DNA of 64,000 nucleotides from Gemmatimonadota bacterium (GTDB lineage Bacteria; Latescibacterota; UBA2968; GCA-2709665). The stretch lies in contig JAPPNU010000028.1 in NCBI GenBank assembly GCA_028873695.1, forward strand, positions 1 through 64,000, in the 5' to 3' direction. The notes under the pieces were generated by a model. The model saw only the letters and a list, made by a program, of their open reading frames with translations. It had not been told where the DNA came from and did not search any database. How positions within the stretch are numbered: the first letter of the stretch is position 1; each line of letters begins with the position of its first letter. Below, one piece after another: positions 1 through 8,820 of the stretch. The position numbers and the translations under genes are program-made.

Positions 1-1446
1 TATCTGGCTTGCATCGCTTGATGCCGCCGTCGCTTTCTCCATGCGTTCATTGAGTTCGATTTCGGCCTGATCGGGCTGCTCTTCATCTTCTATTGGGCCG
101 TCTTCGATATCTGTACTATCGAGATCGATTCCTGTGGTCATTTCCACAAGATCAGCGATTCGAGCCTGTGAAACCTCCTCGGCCTTTCGTTCATCTTCTA
201 TCATTCGTTCAACGCTTTTTCGATGGACGGTGAGAGTCTTTGCAAATGCTTCAACGGACGACAGTAGTCGCTTCTGTAGGCCACCGATCACCAGGGCACC
301 TGCCGTTTGCTTTGAACGTGTTTCACTCGCCAATCGCTTCTCCCGTTCGAGGCGATAAGCGTCCAGTTTCTCCGCCAGGAGAAGCTCCGGGGCATCATCT
401 GGCAAATTGCTGATATCGATTTGGACTACGGTACGTTTTGGAAAACCGCCCTCGAGTTCCCGAATATCGGACTCAAGGCGACGAACCATGATGTCGTCGA
501 GCTGTCCTTTTAGGACTCGTACTCCTCGGCAGAATCGTTGTGGATCGAGAATCTCAAGAAGTGCTGCGAAACTGTTGGAATGGCCGTTATGTGGCGTCGC
601 TGATAGGAACAGGCGATGTTCGAAGCGCGGAGCAATGTCACGGATTGTACGTGTGATCTGTGAGTCGATCGCGTACCGAATGCCGCTTGAAGGTGCCGCA
701 TTGTGCGCTTCATCGAGAATAAGGAGTGATTGCGGGGCAAACTCTCCCAACCAGTCGCGCAAGCCTGAGGCGTAAGCCTCATCAATCAATAGACGATGGG
801 AAACCAGAAAGCGAGAGTGAGTCGTCCAGGGATTCACGGAAAAGCCACGCTCACGGCGCATACTTGTTACGTAACCCCTTTCCAGGATCTGAAAGATAAG
901 GCCGAAGCGCGACTCCATTTCATCACGCCACTGCTCGAGCATTGTGGGAGGGCACGCAACAACAATCCGGTCAATTCGCCGGCGCAATAACAGTTCGCGC
1001 GCAATAAGCCCTGCCTCAATTGTCTTGCCCAGACCGACGTCGTCGGCAATAAAAAGATTGACACGCGGAAGGCGCAGTGCCTTGCGAAGCGGCTCTAACT
1101 GATAGGCGTCGATTCGGATTCCAGCTCTGAACGGGGCTTGAAACAAGCCGGGATCTGTTGCCGTTACGCAGTTCCAGGATAGAGTTCGAAGATAAGCGGC
1201 AAACAGCGCGGGTTCGTCGAAGCCTTTCTCAGCGACTAAGGACCAACCATCGTCCTGCAATACACGAGCGTCAAGCTCGTGCTCCCAAAGTACCGACAAT
1301 GGTTCACCCTGGGCATCGTCGTCAAGGCACGCGAGATGAACAAGAGTTGCTTCATCATCAGCGGGAGGTGTTATGACGTCCTCGACGAGATATCGACGCT
1401 GGCGAACGTGCGCGATTTGACCTGGTTGAGGCGTTGGATTTGCCAA
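1..1446 (-). CDS. SNF2-family DEAH helicase, DrmD-like (3' end off window)
   Basis: Open leftward frame of 482 codons with no stop before the window edge. I start it at TTG 1446, because an in-frame stop lies 4 codons upstream and GAGGA sits 7 nt before the TTG; no ATG is available nearby. The N-terminal 100 residues (PGQIAHVRQRRYLVED, LACLDDDAQGEPLSVLWE) resemble the start of DrmD, the SNF2 helicase of class 2 DISARM. The helicase core follows: Q-motif-like IDAYQLEPL, Walker A DDVGLGKT near residue 140, motif II LILDEAH near 240, and motif III FLSATPHNGH near 280. ATP-dependent DNA translocation is known for the family; a role in phage defence is inferred. The C-terminal helicase lobe lies outside the window. 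It could instead be a RapA/HepA-type helicase of another defence system. Confidence 0.85.
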   Translation of the reverse strand, partial: MANPTPQPGQIAHVRQRRYLVEDVITPPADDEATLVHLACLDDDAQGEPLSVLWEHELDARVLQDDGWSLVAEKGFDEPALFAAYLRTLSWNCVTATDPGLFQAPFRAGIRIDAYQLEPLRKALRLPRVNLFIADDVGLGKTIEAGLIARELLLRRRIDRIVVACPPTMLEQWRDEMESRFGLIFQILERGYVTSMRRERGFSVNPWTTHSRFLVSHRLLIDEAYASGLRDWLGEFAPQSLLILDEAHNAAPSSGIRYAIDSQITRTIRDIAPRFEHRLFLSATPHNGHSNSFAALLEILDPQRFCRGVRVLKGQLDDIMVRRLESDIRELEGGFPKRTVVQIDISNLPDDAPELLLAEKLDAYRLEREKRLASETRSKQTAGALVIGGLQKRLLSSVEAFAKTLTVHRKSVERMIEDERKAEEVSQARIADLVEMTTGIDLDSTDIEDGPIEDEEQPDQAEIELNERMEKATAASSDASQI

Positions 1447-1853
1447 CGTTGTTCCTCAATTGAGTGGGCATTGAGGATTCCGCATCCTATAAGGAACGCA
1501 ATATATGTGAATCCCTATCCGCGGTCAATTCAACACGAAGCGCCATCGGAAGTGTTGCATTCTGCGACGGATCCAGTGTTTTGTTCCGTACATAAAATGA
1601 TCCCGATGGAATTGATCGTCGGGATCTCGTTGTGGCTGCAATTGGCGAATAAGGTCTGTTTTGGCTCAGTGCGAATTGACGCTGTATAACAGGTCGGTCG
1701 CGCCTCCAATACTTATATTAGCGGTGCCAATGAACACCTGCTCAGGTGTGGATTCTTGGCGGGTCGAGTAGTTTCCTGCAGCCAGCTGCCCCCGGCAGGT
1801 CGACATATTTCGTCACGTTTTAGAAAGTCAAATCTACCGTCGCCTTTTTGTAC
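1447..1853. other. intergenic stretch, no gene recognised
   Basis: About 400 bp between two leftward genes. Short open frames here have no family features. The only structure I see is an inverted repeat GATCCCGA (1599-1606) / TCGGGATC (1619-1626), a possible stem without a T-run. Confidence 0.4.
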
Positions 1854-3140
1854 CTACGTGCGGTGCTTAGTCGCCCAACCTTGATAGCTCGGTGAAACCA
1901 ACCAGTGGGCCGACGTATCTCCGTGAATGGCGAATTCTCCATCGTCACCAACGCAATTCATAGAAAATTTGAACCTATCCGACTGTTCCCCAAGGTGGTT
2001 AACAAAGGTTAGATCGACCGTGATTTCTGTGATCGCGGGCGTTTTATCTTCAATACATATGATGGCCGCATCAATAAGCGTCAGACCATTCATCGTCTTC
2101 CGGATTTCACCTGCGCGTCGGTTGACAGGGCGGTTGTCAAAGTAGATCGTCAACGCACCCATACGTCCAAAGTTGTTTCCCTTCCAAGCCCACAAGAATT
2201 CAGCAAGCGCTGATTCGGGTTCGTCCGAGGCAGCGTCATTAGTCACTTGATCGGCAAACACATCAGTCCGGTCCTTGGAAATTGGCCGAGGCACCCATGC
2301 ATTAATTCGCTCCGTTTGATCCTTAGTATTGGCATGCCTGTCGAGGATCTCGGAAAAGGAAGGCTGAGGTGCCGTATGCAGAGCCCTTTTCGCTTCACGG
2401 GCACGAATAACATCGGCAATATTGCTCAGGAACGACCAACATTTCGCCGTGATCAATCGATTGCCATAGCCAAGGTCGCGGCCGTGGAGTATACCGTTTC
2501 GATACGGAAAACTGACGTATTCCTCTGTAGTCTTCCGGCGAGTGCGGCACATCTGTTTTACCAACTTGGGCAAAGCGTCTGGATGTCCTGCCAATGAATG
2601 GAGTTCTTCGAGGTTTACACCCTCGCTGAAGATCGACTTTTTAAACACGTCTTCACCGACCCCATCAGCAACAATCAGCAACAACGGTGCTGCGGCAAGG
2701 AAACGGGCTTCGAGGGTCAATGTGAGTGCTTCCTGAAGCTGCGCTTTGCGCAGCTTAAACCCATGCGTCTGGCAAAGTCGCTTTACGACAAAATGCAGTT
2801 TGTCGCCTTCATAATCTGCAGCCAATAGATCTTCCGCGTCGTCGATGCGGCCGTATTCTTGGGCGGAAAGTGCCGCCCTTGCTGAATCGAGGCTTGTGGA
2901 CTCGGAGATTAGCCAACCAAGTTCTGCGAAGGAATCGTGGAACGCCACGGGCAGTTCGGCAAGTTCTGCCACTTGGCCCTTCAAAACCTTAAAATCAGCG
3001 ACGAAGTTCTTGAGACGATCACCGCCAATGCCAAAACGTGAAAGAAGAGCCAGAAACGGCACAAGACATCCGATTGCCTGGACCTGGTTGATCTGTTCTT
3101 GAAATTCCGGTGGAAGTGGCAGCTTACGATCTCGTGACAT
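1854..3140 (-). CDS. uncharacterised protein with HEPN-type RNGILH motif
   Basis: 428-residue soluble protein starting at ATG 3140 after GATTGAGAAACA. I do not recognise the whole protein. The middle carries YRNGILHG with R214 and H219. This is the Rx4H signature of HEPN domains, which in Abi, toxin and CRISPR-associated proteins form an RNase active site, and the following helix (GNRLITAKCWSFLSNIADV) fits the HEPN fold. The N-terminal half is mainly helical and the C-terminal part (about 310-428) looks beta-rich. It lies on the same strand as the DrmD-like helicase, so an effector role in the same defence cluster is inferred. The motif alone does not prove catalysis; the domain could be a non-catalytic HEPN. 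Confidence 0.7.
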   Translation of the reverse strand: MSRDRKLPLPPEFQEQINQVQAIGCLVPFLALLSRFGIGGDRLKNFVADFKVLKGQVAELAELPVAFHDSFAELGWLISESTSLDSARAALSAQEYGRIDDAEDLLAADYEGDKLHFVVKRLCQTHGFKLRKAQLQEALTLTLEARFLAAAPLLLIVADGVGEDVFKKSIFSEGVNLEELHSLAGHPDALPKLVKQMCRTRRKTTEEYVSFPYRNGILHGRDLGYGNRLITAKCWSFLSNIADVIRAREAKRALHTAPQPSFSEILDRHANTKDQTERINAWVPRPISKDRTDVFADQVTNDAASDEPESALAEFLWAWKGNNFGRMGALTIYFDNRPVNRRAGEIRKTMNGLTLIDAAIICIEDKTPAITEITVDLTFVNHLGEQSDRFKFSMNCVGDDGEFAIHGDTSAHWLVSPSYQGWATKHRT

Positions 3141-3518
3141 TGTTTCTCAATCGAAAATATCGACAGTTGTTATCCACAAGCGCAACGACTGGCACCTATT
3201 GGTTGTGGAAACCCGAACGTCTCGCGGTGAAGGAAATCGCGTCGCCAGGGATCGGAATTGGGAAAGACTGTGATAGGGGTGTATGTGGGGGTTTCACAAA
3301 AAAACACCAAAGAATGCACCGTATACCGTAACAAACTCTCCCAATACAAACTCATTTGCAGAGACGCCCCAAACCGCCCACTTAAGGCGAGGATCTTGCT
3401 GTCATTAGTCGACTAATCGTTCGTTGAGTCACCTAGCCGGCGTGACTGAACATCACGGATGCTAAAAAAGGCCATTCCGAGTATATAGTTGTGCGGACCT
3501 CAAGCATCGGGCCATTGC
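3141..3518. other. intergenic stretch, nothing recognised
   Basis: About 380 bp separate the two leftward orphan genes. The sequence is AT-rich compared with the backbone and contains A-runs near 3298-3312. I see no tRNA, repeat or clear terminator. Confidence 0.4.
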
Positions 3519-4325
3519 CTATATTGGAGGCAGGTCTAAAATTGTGATTTGGGTTAGGATTCTTGTAGGTGACTTCGCCTTCTCCGCTGCCCTACGGATT
3601 GTCTTTTTCGCAGCCTCCGTAAGGAACAGACTCTCCTCATTTGTCAGGTCTTGGCCGACACCCACCTGTTTTCTCGCCCCTAGAGGACCACCCTTTGTCG
3701 AACAAAGTTTCGACACCGTTGTGAGTACTTTCTTGGAAACATGGAAATATCGAGCAGCCGCATCTACGCCTGTCGTTCCGTCATTCAACCCTACTTTTCC
3801 CAAATAATTCAGGAATGTAAAGCAAAAATAGGCCATGCCGGTCAAGGGCTCATGTCCTCGGCAATGATTCATGTATCGATCTAGTAATGTTTGGACATCC
3901 GGATTGAAAGAGACGTCGCTCGGTGGAGAGGGAAATCTCGAGGGTCTAATGACGACAGAGAGTGTAGATTCGATACGTGGAATCCCACTCGAAATGGAAA
4001 CGCTCAGGTCTGTTTTATCTGGCTTCGGTGGTGGTGGATTCCGGTCTCTGATCTTGGAGTATTGAAACCTTAAGCTGAAGTAATCTGGCCCGTTTTGCAA
4101 ACAAACATCGCTCTCCCACTCGCGGATATATTCCTCGATGGGCTTACGGGCAGCGTCTTCGTCTGCGTAATGATCCTTCAAATGGAACGTCGCTATCTTA
4201 TCCCGAATTTCGAGGCGAAACACATTTTCATCCACGACAAGCGGCTCAGCTTCGTCGTAATTGACGGATTCTCGATGATTGACTTCGTAGATTAACGCGA
4301 CGACGTGGGGGTCGATCATCGCCAT
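3519..4325 (-). CDS. uncharacterised protein (268 aa)
   Basis: Leftward frame. I choose ATG 4325 (MAMIDPHVVALIYEVNH) over the longer frame from 4379 because AAGGAA lies just upstream of it. No family is recognised. The N-terminal 90 residues are acidic and mixed alpha/beta. A proline-rich linker follows (RNPPPPKPDK, about 93-102), and the C-terminal half (about 155-260) is helical, with GHEPLTGMAYFCFTFLNYLG followed by a basic tail. There is no signal peptide and no membrane segment. It is the first of three co-oriented accessory genes ending in the DrmD-like helicase, although gaps near 400 bp argue against tight translational coupling. GC content is lower than the backbone. Confidence 0.6.
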   Translation of the reverse strand: MAMIDPHVVALIYEVNHRESVNYDEAEPLVVDENVFRLEIRDKIATFHLKDHYADEDAARKPIEEYIREWESDVCLQNGPDYFSLRFQYSKIRDRNPPPPKPDKTDLSVSISSGIPRIESTLSVVIRPSRFPSPPSDVSFNPDVQTLLDRYMNHCRGHEPLTGMAYFCFTFLNYLGKVGLNDGTTGVDAAARYFHVSKKVLTTVSKLCSTKGGPLGARKQVGVGQDLTNEESLFLTEAAKKTIRRAAEKAKSPTRILTQITILDLPPI

Positions 4326-4799
4326 CTCTGTTTCCTTAGCCCATGACTGACGATTTGGAGCTACGAGAAAGTATACCAATCAACATCGTGACCAATCAAT
4401 TCGTTAATGTAACTGTCGCCATTTGCGACAGTTGTGGTCCACGGTCCAATGAACCTCGCTGTGTTGGCCAGCGGCGTCTTGTGCGCGTGACCTCTCATCC
4501 GGTCGGTCAGAAGCAGCGAAAACAGCAAATAGCGCTAATCGGTCAGCTTGAACCAGGAAACCAGACAGTTGACGTCAGCACCTTGAAGGACATGGCCAGA
4601 ATAGGCGCTATCGAGGGCAAGATGCCCTCGCTCCACGAAAATCCGTTAGGCGCAAGAGGCGAGAGGTAAGAAGACTACAGGGCACCCTGTCGCTCTCGTT
4701 CCTGGTGAAGTCTCCTCTGGCTATCGCCCTGAGAGACTCTCGATGCGGGAGTATCATCTGGATAGGTTATCTCCTCCGCTCCTGTCTTGCCACTTACCT
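4326..4799. other. boundary stretch between accessory genes and backbone
   Basis: About 470 bp with no convincing gene. GC rises from here into the antiporter gene, so this may be the edge of the left accessory island. I see no tRNA, integrase or flanking direct repeat marking it. Confidence 0.35.
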
Positions 4800-6443
4800 C
4801 TACCCGTCTTCCCCTCCCAGTTCCTCGAGGCAGGTGTCAACCACGACGTGGCTGGTGGTGGCTTCGGCCGTGATGACGCGGGTGGCGCCCGCGGCACGCA
4901 GTGATTCCTCGTCCATATCGTACAGGGTGCGCGCGATGATGGGAGTATCCGGGGCGGTGCGGCGAATCGCGCGGACGGCGATCACGGTGGCCCGGGTGTC
5001 GTTGATCGTGACGACTACCAGACGCGCATCCCTGCAACCGAGTTCTTCGAGGACTTCCCGCTGGGTGACGTCCCCGTACACTGCCAGGTCTCCTGCCGCG
5101 TGCGCCTTGCGAACATTGTCCACGTTGACGTCCACCGCGACGCAGGCGAATCCCGCCTCCCGGGCCGCGTGGCAGACCTCCTCGCCGGCGCGCCCGTATC
5201 CGGCGACGATAACGTGGTCGCTGTGCGGTTCGTGCGTGTCGACCCCTGGGGGCTCGGCGTCCAGAATCCGATTGAGCCACGGAATGCGGGTGACGCCAAG
5301 CGCCAGGTGAGGGGCAAGGGCGATGGCGATGGGTGTGAGCAACATGGACAAAATGATCGCGACGAGGAGGTTATCGGAAAGTGCGGCGCCCAGGAGGCCT
5401 GATCCGGAGGCTGCGTTCAGGAGAACGAACGAGAACTCGCCGATCTGACACAGCGTTGCCGCGGACTGGATTGCGACGCGGAGCGGAAGCCGGAGAACCA
5501 GGCCCATCCCGAGTACGATGACGAACTTGCCAACCAGAATCAGTCCGCACAGCCCGAGCGTCGGCAGCAGGCGCGCGAACACCTCCGAAACATCCAGCAG
5601 CATGCCCACGGACACGAAGAAGAGACTGGCGAAGGCTTCGCGCACGGGTATCAGGTCCGACATCGCCTGGTGACGAAACTCGCTGCCGGCGACGACCAGG
5701 CCCGCAAGGAACGCCCCCAGCGCCAGCGATATTCCCGCCATAGACAGGATCCAGGCAATGCCGAAACACACGAGAAAAACCGTGAGCACGAACAGCTCTC
5801 TCTCCCGCGATCTGGCAACGAATGCGAGGATGTAGGGCACCGTTCTGTTGGCGGCAACCAGCACGCCCGCCAGAATGGCAAGCCCCGTAGCGGCTGCGAC
5901 CGCGATTTCCCACCTGGTACCGTCCTGACCGGCCAGAAACGGCACTGCCAGGATCATCGGAACCACACACAGGTCCTGGAAGATGAGTATCCCAACGGCA
6001 AGGCGGCCGTGCGGCGCGTCCAATTCACCACGGGCGGAAAGTCCGCGAAGCACAATGGCCGTACTGGAAACCGCGACGACGAAACCCAGAAACACCGCGG
6101 GCCCGGGTGTCATTCCGAACCAGCCTGCCGCAAGGGCGGTGCAGAGAATTGTGGCGGCCACCTGGATGCCGCCGCCCAGCAGGATGGCATTCCACATGCG
6201 CCGCATATGGCTCAGTGAGAGTTCCAGGCCGATCCCGAAGAGCAGGAGGACAATCCCGACCTCGGCCATCATCTCGACCTGGTGCGTGTCGTCCACCAGA
6301 CCGAGCGCCGTCGGTCCGGCCAGCATACCGGCAAGAATCAGACCGGCGATCGACGGGATGCCCGCGCGGCGCAGTACCGTTGCGACCAGGACCGCCGAAC
6401 CCAGTATGATTATCAGATCACCGAGAAAGTCGATTTCGTGCAC
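4800..6443 (-). CDS. CPA2-family cation:proton antiporter with TrkA-N domain (KefB/YbaL-like)
   Basis: 547 residues. Residues 1-380 contain the hydrophobic helices of a Na+/H+-exchanger-type membrane domain, with family motifs such as LLLFGIGLELS and AVSSTAIVLRGL. Residues about 405-525 form an RCK/TrkA-N domain starting DHVIVAGYGRAGEEV, a Rossmann nucleotide-binding loop. Proteins of this architecture exchange K+ or Na+ for protons across the inner membrane and are gated by bound nucleotide or glutathione. The length is typical. A separate gene lies 55 bp upstream on the same strand, so the two may be co-transcribed. The transported ion cannot be read from the sequence. Confidence 0.9.
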   Translation of the reverse strand: MHEIDFLGDLIIILGSAVLVATVLRRAGIPSIAGLILAGMLAGPTALGLVDDTHQVEMMAEVGIVLLLFGIGLELSLSHMRRMWNAILLGGGIQVAATILCTALAAGWFGMTPGPAVFLGFVVAVSSTAIVLRGLSARGELDAPHGRLAVGILIFQDLCVVPMILAVPFLAGQDGTRWEIAVAAATGLAILAGVLVAANRTVPYILAFVARSRERELFVLTVFLVCFGIAWILSMAGISLALGAFLAGLVVAGSEFRHQAMSDLIPVREAFASLFFVSVGMLLDVSEVFARLLPTLGLCGLILVGKFVIVLGMGLVLRLPLRVAIQSAATLCQIGEFSFVLLNAASGSGLLGAALSDNLLVAIILSMLLTPIAIALAPHLALGVTRIPWLNRILDAEPPGVDTHEPHSDHVIVAGYGRAGEEVCHAAREAGFACVAVDVNVDNVRKAHAAGDLAVYGDVTQREVLEELGCRDARLVVVTINDTRATVIAVRAIRRTAPDTPIIARTLYDMDEESLRAAGATRVITAEATTSHVVVDTCLEELGGEDG

Positions 6444-6498
6444 GCAGTGAGACCCCCACGATTTGTCAATACAGTCTCCGCCTTTGAAGGCAGTGAGG

Positions 6499-7548
6499 TT
6501 ACCAGTCCCGGCGGCCGACGTACAGGCTGCGATTGGTCATCGGGAGCGTCACCCGTCGCCCGTCCAACCGGTGCGACTCGATCATGCCCATCAACATCTC
6601 CTGGCTACGGCGAGCCAGGTGGACCGGTCCCTTTGTCTCGCGGTCCGCGTCTATGGCCTCTGCGATGTCTGTGATGCCCATCACGGTTCCCGTGGCGCGT
6701 GGCACATCCGGGAACGGCGACTCTTCAAAGAAGACGTTACTCTTCTTGCGGATTTGGCATTCCCGGCTGTTGTTGAGGATGCGGATTTTCCCTTCGCTGC
6801 CGCAGACCTCGAACTCGGGGCCGGTGCCCGCCGTGTTGTAGCCGTGGACGCCATTGGCAAAGCGGACGTAGCCACTGGTAATCGCAGGATCGACCTCCAG
6901 CCGATTGCCGTCCCAATCCGAATCGCCGCAGACAACGGTACCCTGTACGAAGTCGACTTCCGGGTCGCCGGCGAGAAAGAGCAGCATATCGGCGGCGTGC
7001 GTCAAGCCCCAGAGCGCCGAACTCGCGCCGTATTGTGCGATCGTGCACTGGATTTCGCCGATTTCGCCGGCATTCACCAACTCGCGTATCTTGCGATAGA
7101 CCGGTATATACCGGCGCTGCGTACCGTAGTTGAACTTGACACCGTACTTTTGGACAGCGTCGACCATCGCATCCGCTTCCTCCATCGAACAGCACAGCGG
7201 CTTTTCGCAGTAAATGCCTCTGACGTCGTTTTCGGCGGCGAAGACCGTGATGTCCGCGTGCGGTCCGGGTCGGGTGGCGATGCAGACGATGTCCGGTCTC
7301 TCTTTTTCGATCATCTGTCGATAGTCGGTATAGGCGCGCCCGGCGCCGTAGCGTTGCCGTATGGATTCCGCTTTCCCGGCGACAACGTCTGAAACGGCGA
7401 CGAGATTGGTCCTGTCACAGGCGACTGCGGCTGCGGCGTGTGAGAATGGATGCCACAGAAATCGATCCGGACGGCCTTCGACTTCGTCGTCAATTGTCGC
7501 GCCCATCCGTCCGCATCCGATCAGGCAGGCGCTGTAGGTGCGTGTCAT
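6499..7548 (-). CDS. Gfo/Idh/MocA-family oxidoreductase
   Basis: 349 residues starting at ATG 7548 behind GGAAGGAC. The Rossmann dinucleotide site is at the N-terminus (ACLIGCGRMGATI, about 8-20). The family's conserved EKP appears as GIYCEKPLCCSMEEADAM near residue 135, followed by the alpha/beta C-terminal domain with the substrate-side histidine region GLTHAADML. Members are NAD(P)-dependent sugar, inositol or amino-sugar dehydrogenases; the substrate is unknown. It lies 55 bp upstream of the antiporter on the same strand. A second, partial member of the family is at the right end of the window. Confidence 0.88.
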   Translation of the reverse strand: MTRTYSACLIGCGRMGATIDDEVEGRPDRFLWHPFSHAAAAVACDRTNLVAVSDVVAGKAESIRQRYGAGRAYTDYRQMIEKERPDIVCIATRPGPHADITVFAAENDVRGIYCEKPLCCSMEEADAMVDAVQKYGVKFNYGTQRRYIPVYRKIRELVNAGEIGEIQCTIAQYGASSALWGLTHAADMLLFLAGDPEVDFVQGTVVCGDSDWDGNRLEVDPAITSGYVRFANGVHGYNTAGTGPEFEVCGSEGKIRILNNSRECQIRKKSNVFFEESPFPDVPRATGTVMGITDIAEAIDADRETKGPVHLARRSQEMLMGMIESHRLDGRRVTLPMTNRSLYVGRRDW

Positions 7549-7824
7549 AATGTCCTTCCTTCACGCGTAACTGCTTCCAATATGAATCAATGCAATCTGC
7601 GGCCCCGGTAGGGGTATGCAGACCACTCAACGGGCGGATTTGCGGGCCGTTGTGGTGAGAACTGCATGTCCGCACTTACTATATATGATGTAGAAGGGAT
7701 CAGGTCAATCTCGAAGTTTGACATACAACAGGAAACCACGCTGATATCGGGAGGAAGCCTATTGCGGGGAATACCCGACAGTTTGCCTTTTTTCTGCAAC
7801 ATTGTCCGGGCACCCTGAGCCGCT

Positions 7825-7896
7825 CCCTGAGCTTGTCGAAGGGTCGGCGACGGACATAGGGCGCCGAAACGCGGGCGCTTAGACAAGCTCAGCGTC
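7825..7896. repeat. CCCTGAGCTTGTCGAAGGG repeat, one full and one degenerate copy
   Basis: The full copy at 7825-7843 has arms CCCT..AGGG around GAGCTTGTC; a degenerate inverted copy (agacaagctcagcg) is at about 7881-7894. The same 19-mer recurs in reverse orientation at 61787-61805. Elements of this sequence are dispersed in many bacterial genomes as REP-like intergenic repeats; their function is not established. Confidence 0.75.
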
Positions 7897-8039
7897 CCCG
7901 TTTGAGCAAGTTCCTCACCACCGTAGCAGGCACAGTCGATGTTAACCACTTGATGCGCCAGCTTATAACCGGCTCATCGGCAAGGGTATCGGAGAGGCAT
8001 GGCAGGTTTCGACCCGATGGCGACCGGCGAAATTGGCGC

Positions 8040-8073
8040 TTGTATTGGACCTGTTAATGGACTATATTTGGAC
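8040..8073 (+). promoter_or_regulatory. candidate promoter and TGGAC direct repeats of the TA operon
   Basis: TTGTAT (8040-8045), a 17-bp spacer and TATATT (8063-8068) precede the antitoxin start by about 20 bp. Three TGGAC words at 8046-8050, 8058-8062 and 8069-8073 overlap the promoter with helical spacing (12 and 11 bp). That is a plausible binding array for the Phd-type antitoxin. Inferred from sequence only. Confidence 0.4.
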
Positions 8074-8090
8074 TTAAAAAGGGGGTGCAC

Positions 8091-8366
8091 ATGAAACTGT
8101 CCAGCCAGATCAAGCCGATCAGCTACCTCAAGGCCCATGCCTCGGAGATCGTACGCACGCTCGGCGACCGGGGAGAGCCTCTGGTAATCACTCAAAATGG
8201 TGAAGCCAAGGTGGTGCTACAAGATATAGACAGCTTTGAGCAGACGCAGGAGATGATGGCGCTGCTCAAGATGCTCGCACTGGGCAACCGGCAGATTGAC
8301 GCCGGCCAGGTGGAATCCGCGACGAAGGTGATCAAGCGGATCCGGGAGCGGACACGGGATCGCTGA
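8091..8366 (+). CDS. Phd/YefM-family antitoxin
   Basis: 91 residues from ATG 8091, preceded by AAAAAGGGGG; a GTG two codons upstream is an alternative start. The N-terminus (IKPISYLKAHASEIVRTL, then GEPLVITQNGEAKVVLQD) is the Phd/YefM DNA-binding fold, and the C-terminal 40 residues are the helical tail that wraps a ParE/RelE toxin. The stop overlaps the toxin start (TGATG), so the two are translationally coupled. It is expected to repress its own promoter, which carries three TGGAC repeats. Confidence 0.92.
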   Translation: MKLSSQIKPISYLKAHASEIVRTLGDRGEPLVITQNGEAKVVLQDIDSFEQTQEMMALLKMLALGNRQIDAGQVESATKVIKRIRERTRDR

Positions 8367-8692
8367 TGGCCTATCACGTTCAGTTGACCGATGACGCGGC
8401 CAGTGATCTAGAAGCAATCTACGAGTATATCTCCCTGCACGATTCGCCGTCCAGCGCGGAATACGTGCTGGATAGGATCGAGAGTGTTTTTCACGGCCTG
8501 TCCGAGCATCCGCAGCGTGGAAGCTATCCGAGAGAGTTGCTTAAGATAGGAGTGCGGGATTTCCGGGAAGTCTTCTTCAAGCCCTACCGCATCATCTATC
8601 GGGTTGCTGAGGATATCGTATACGTGCTCGTCATCGCGGACGGTAGGCGTGATATGCAGACGTTGCTGCAGCGGCGCCTGTTACAGGGGTAG
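8366..8692 (+). CDS. ParE/RelE-superfamily toxin
   Basis: 108 residues, start overlapping the antitoxin stop by one base. ParE/RelE features are LTDDAASDLEAIYEYIS at the N-terminus, the core FREVFFKPYRIIYRV and the basic C-terminal strand VLVIADGRRDMQTLL. Members either poison gyrase (ParE) or cleave mRNA at the ribosome (RelE); the sequence favours the ParE-like plasmid-stabilisation branch but does not settle the target. A rho-independent terminator follows at about 8821. Confidence 0.92.
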   Translation: MAYHVQLTDDAASDLEAIYEYISLHDSPSSAEYVLDRIESVFHGLSEHPQRGSYPRELLKIGVRDFREVFFKPYRIIYRVAEDIVYVLVIADGRRDMQTLLQRRLLQG

Positions 8693-8783
8693 GGCATCTC
8701 CGCCGTCCGTTGGACCACGCGTCGCAGCGTGGATTCAGCTCAGGCGCCTTGACTTGTCAAACGGATAGCTGGCTAGAATATGG

Positions 8784-8797
8784 AGTTACGCGTAACT
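8784..8797. promoter_or_regulatory. 14-bp perfect palindrome AGTTACGCGTAACT
   Basis: Perfect palindrome downstream of the TA operon. A promoter-like TTGTCA/AATATG pair with a 17-bp gap lies just upstream of it. It could be an operator for a short transcript ended by the terminator at 8821; no product is visible. Confidence 0.3.
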
Positions 8798-8820
8798 GAT
8801 TAATAAAATAGCAGATACGA

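Larger units (their letters stand above)
7549..8084. other. intergenic region with short palindromic repeats
   Basis: About 540 bp between divergent units. It holds one complete and one degenerate copy of the CTTCGACAAGCTCAGG-type repeat (separate entry) and the promoter region of the toxin-antitoxin pair. Apparent reading frames across it are repeat-derived (they read as LSLSK or TLRQAQG strings), so I call no gene. Confidence 0.6.

Noticed and set aside
4343..4669. 108-codon rightward frame at the island edge
   Set aside because: No ribosome site, no domain, and amino-acid composition typical of non-coding DNA.
7587..7949. Leftward 120-codon frame
   Set aside because: Built largely from the CTTCGACAAGCTCAGG repeat (LSLSK and TLRQAQG strings).
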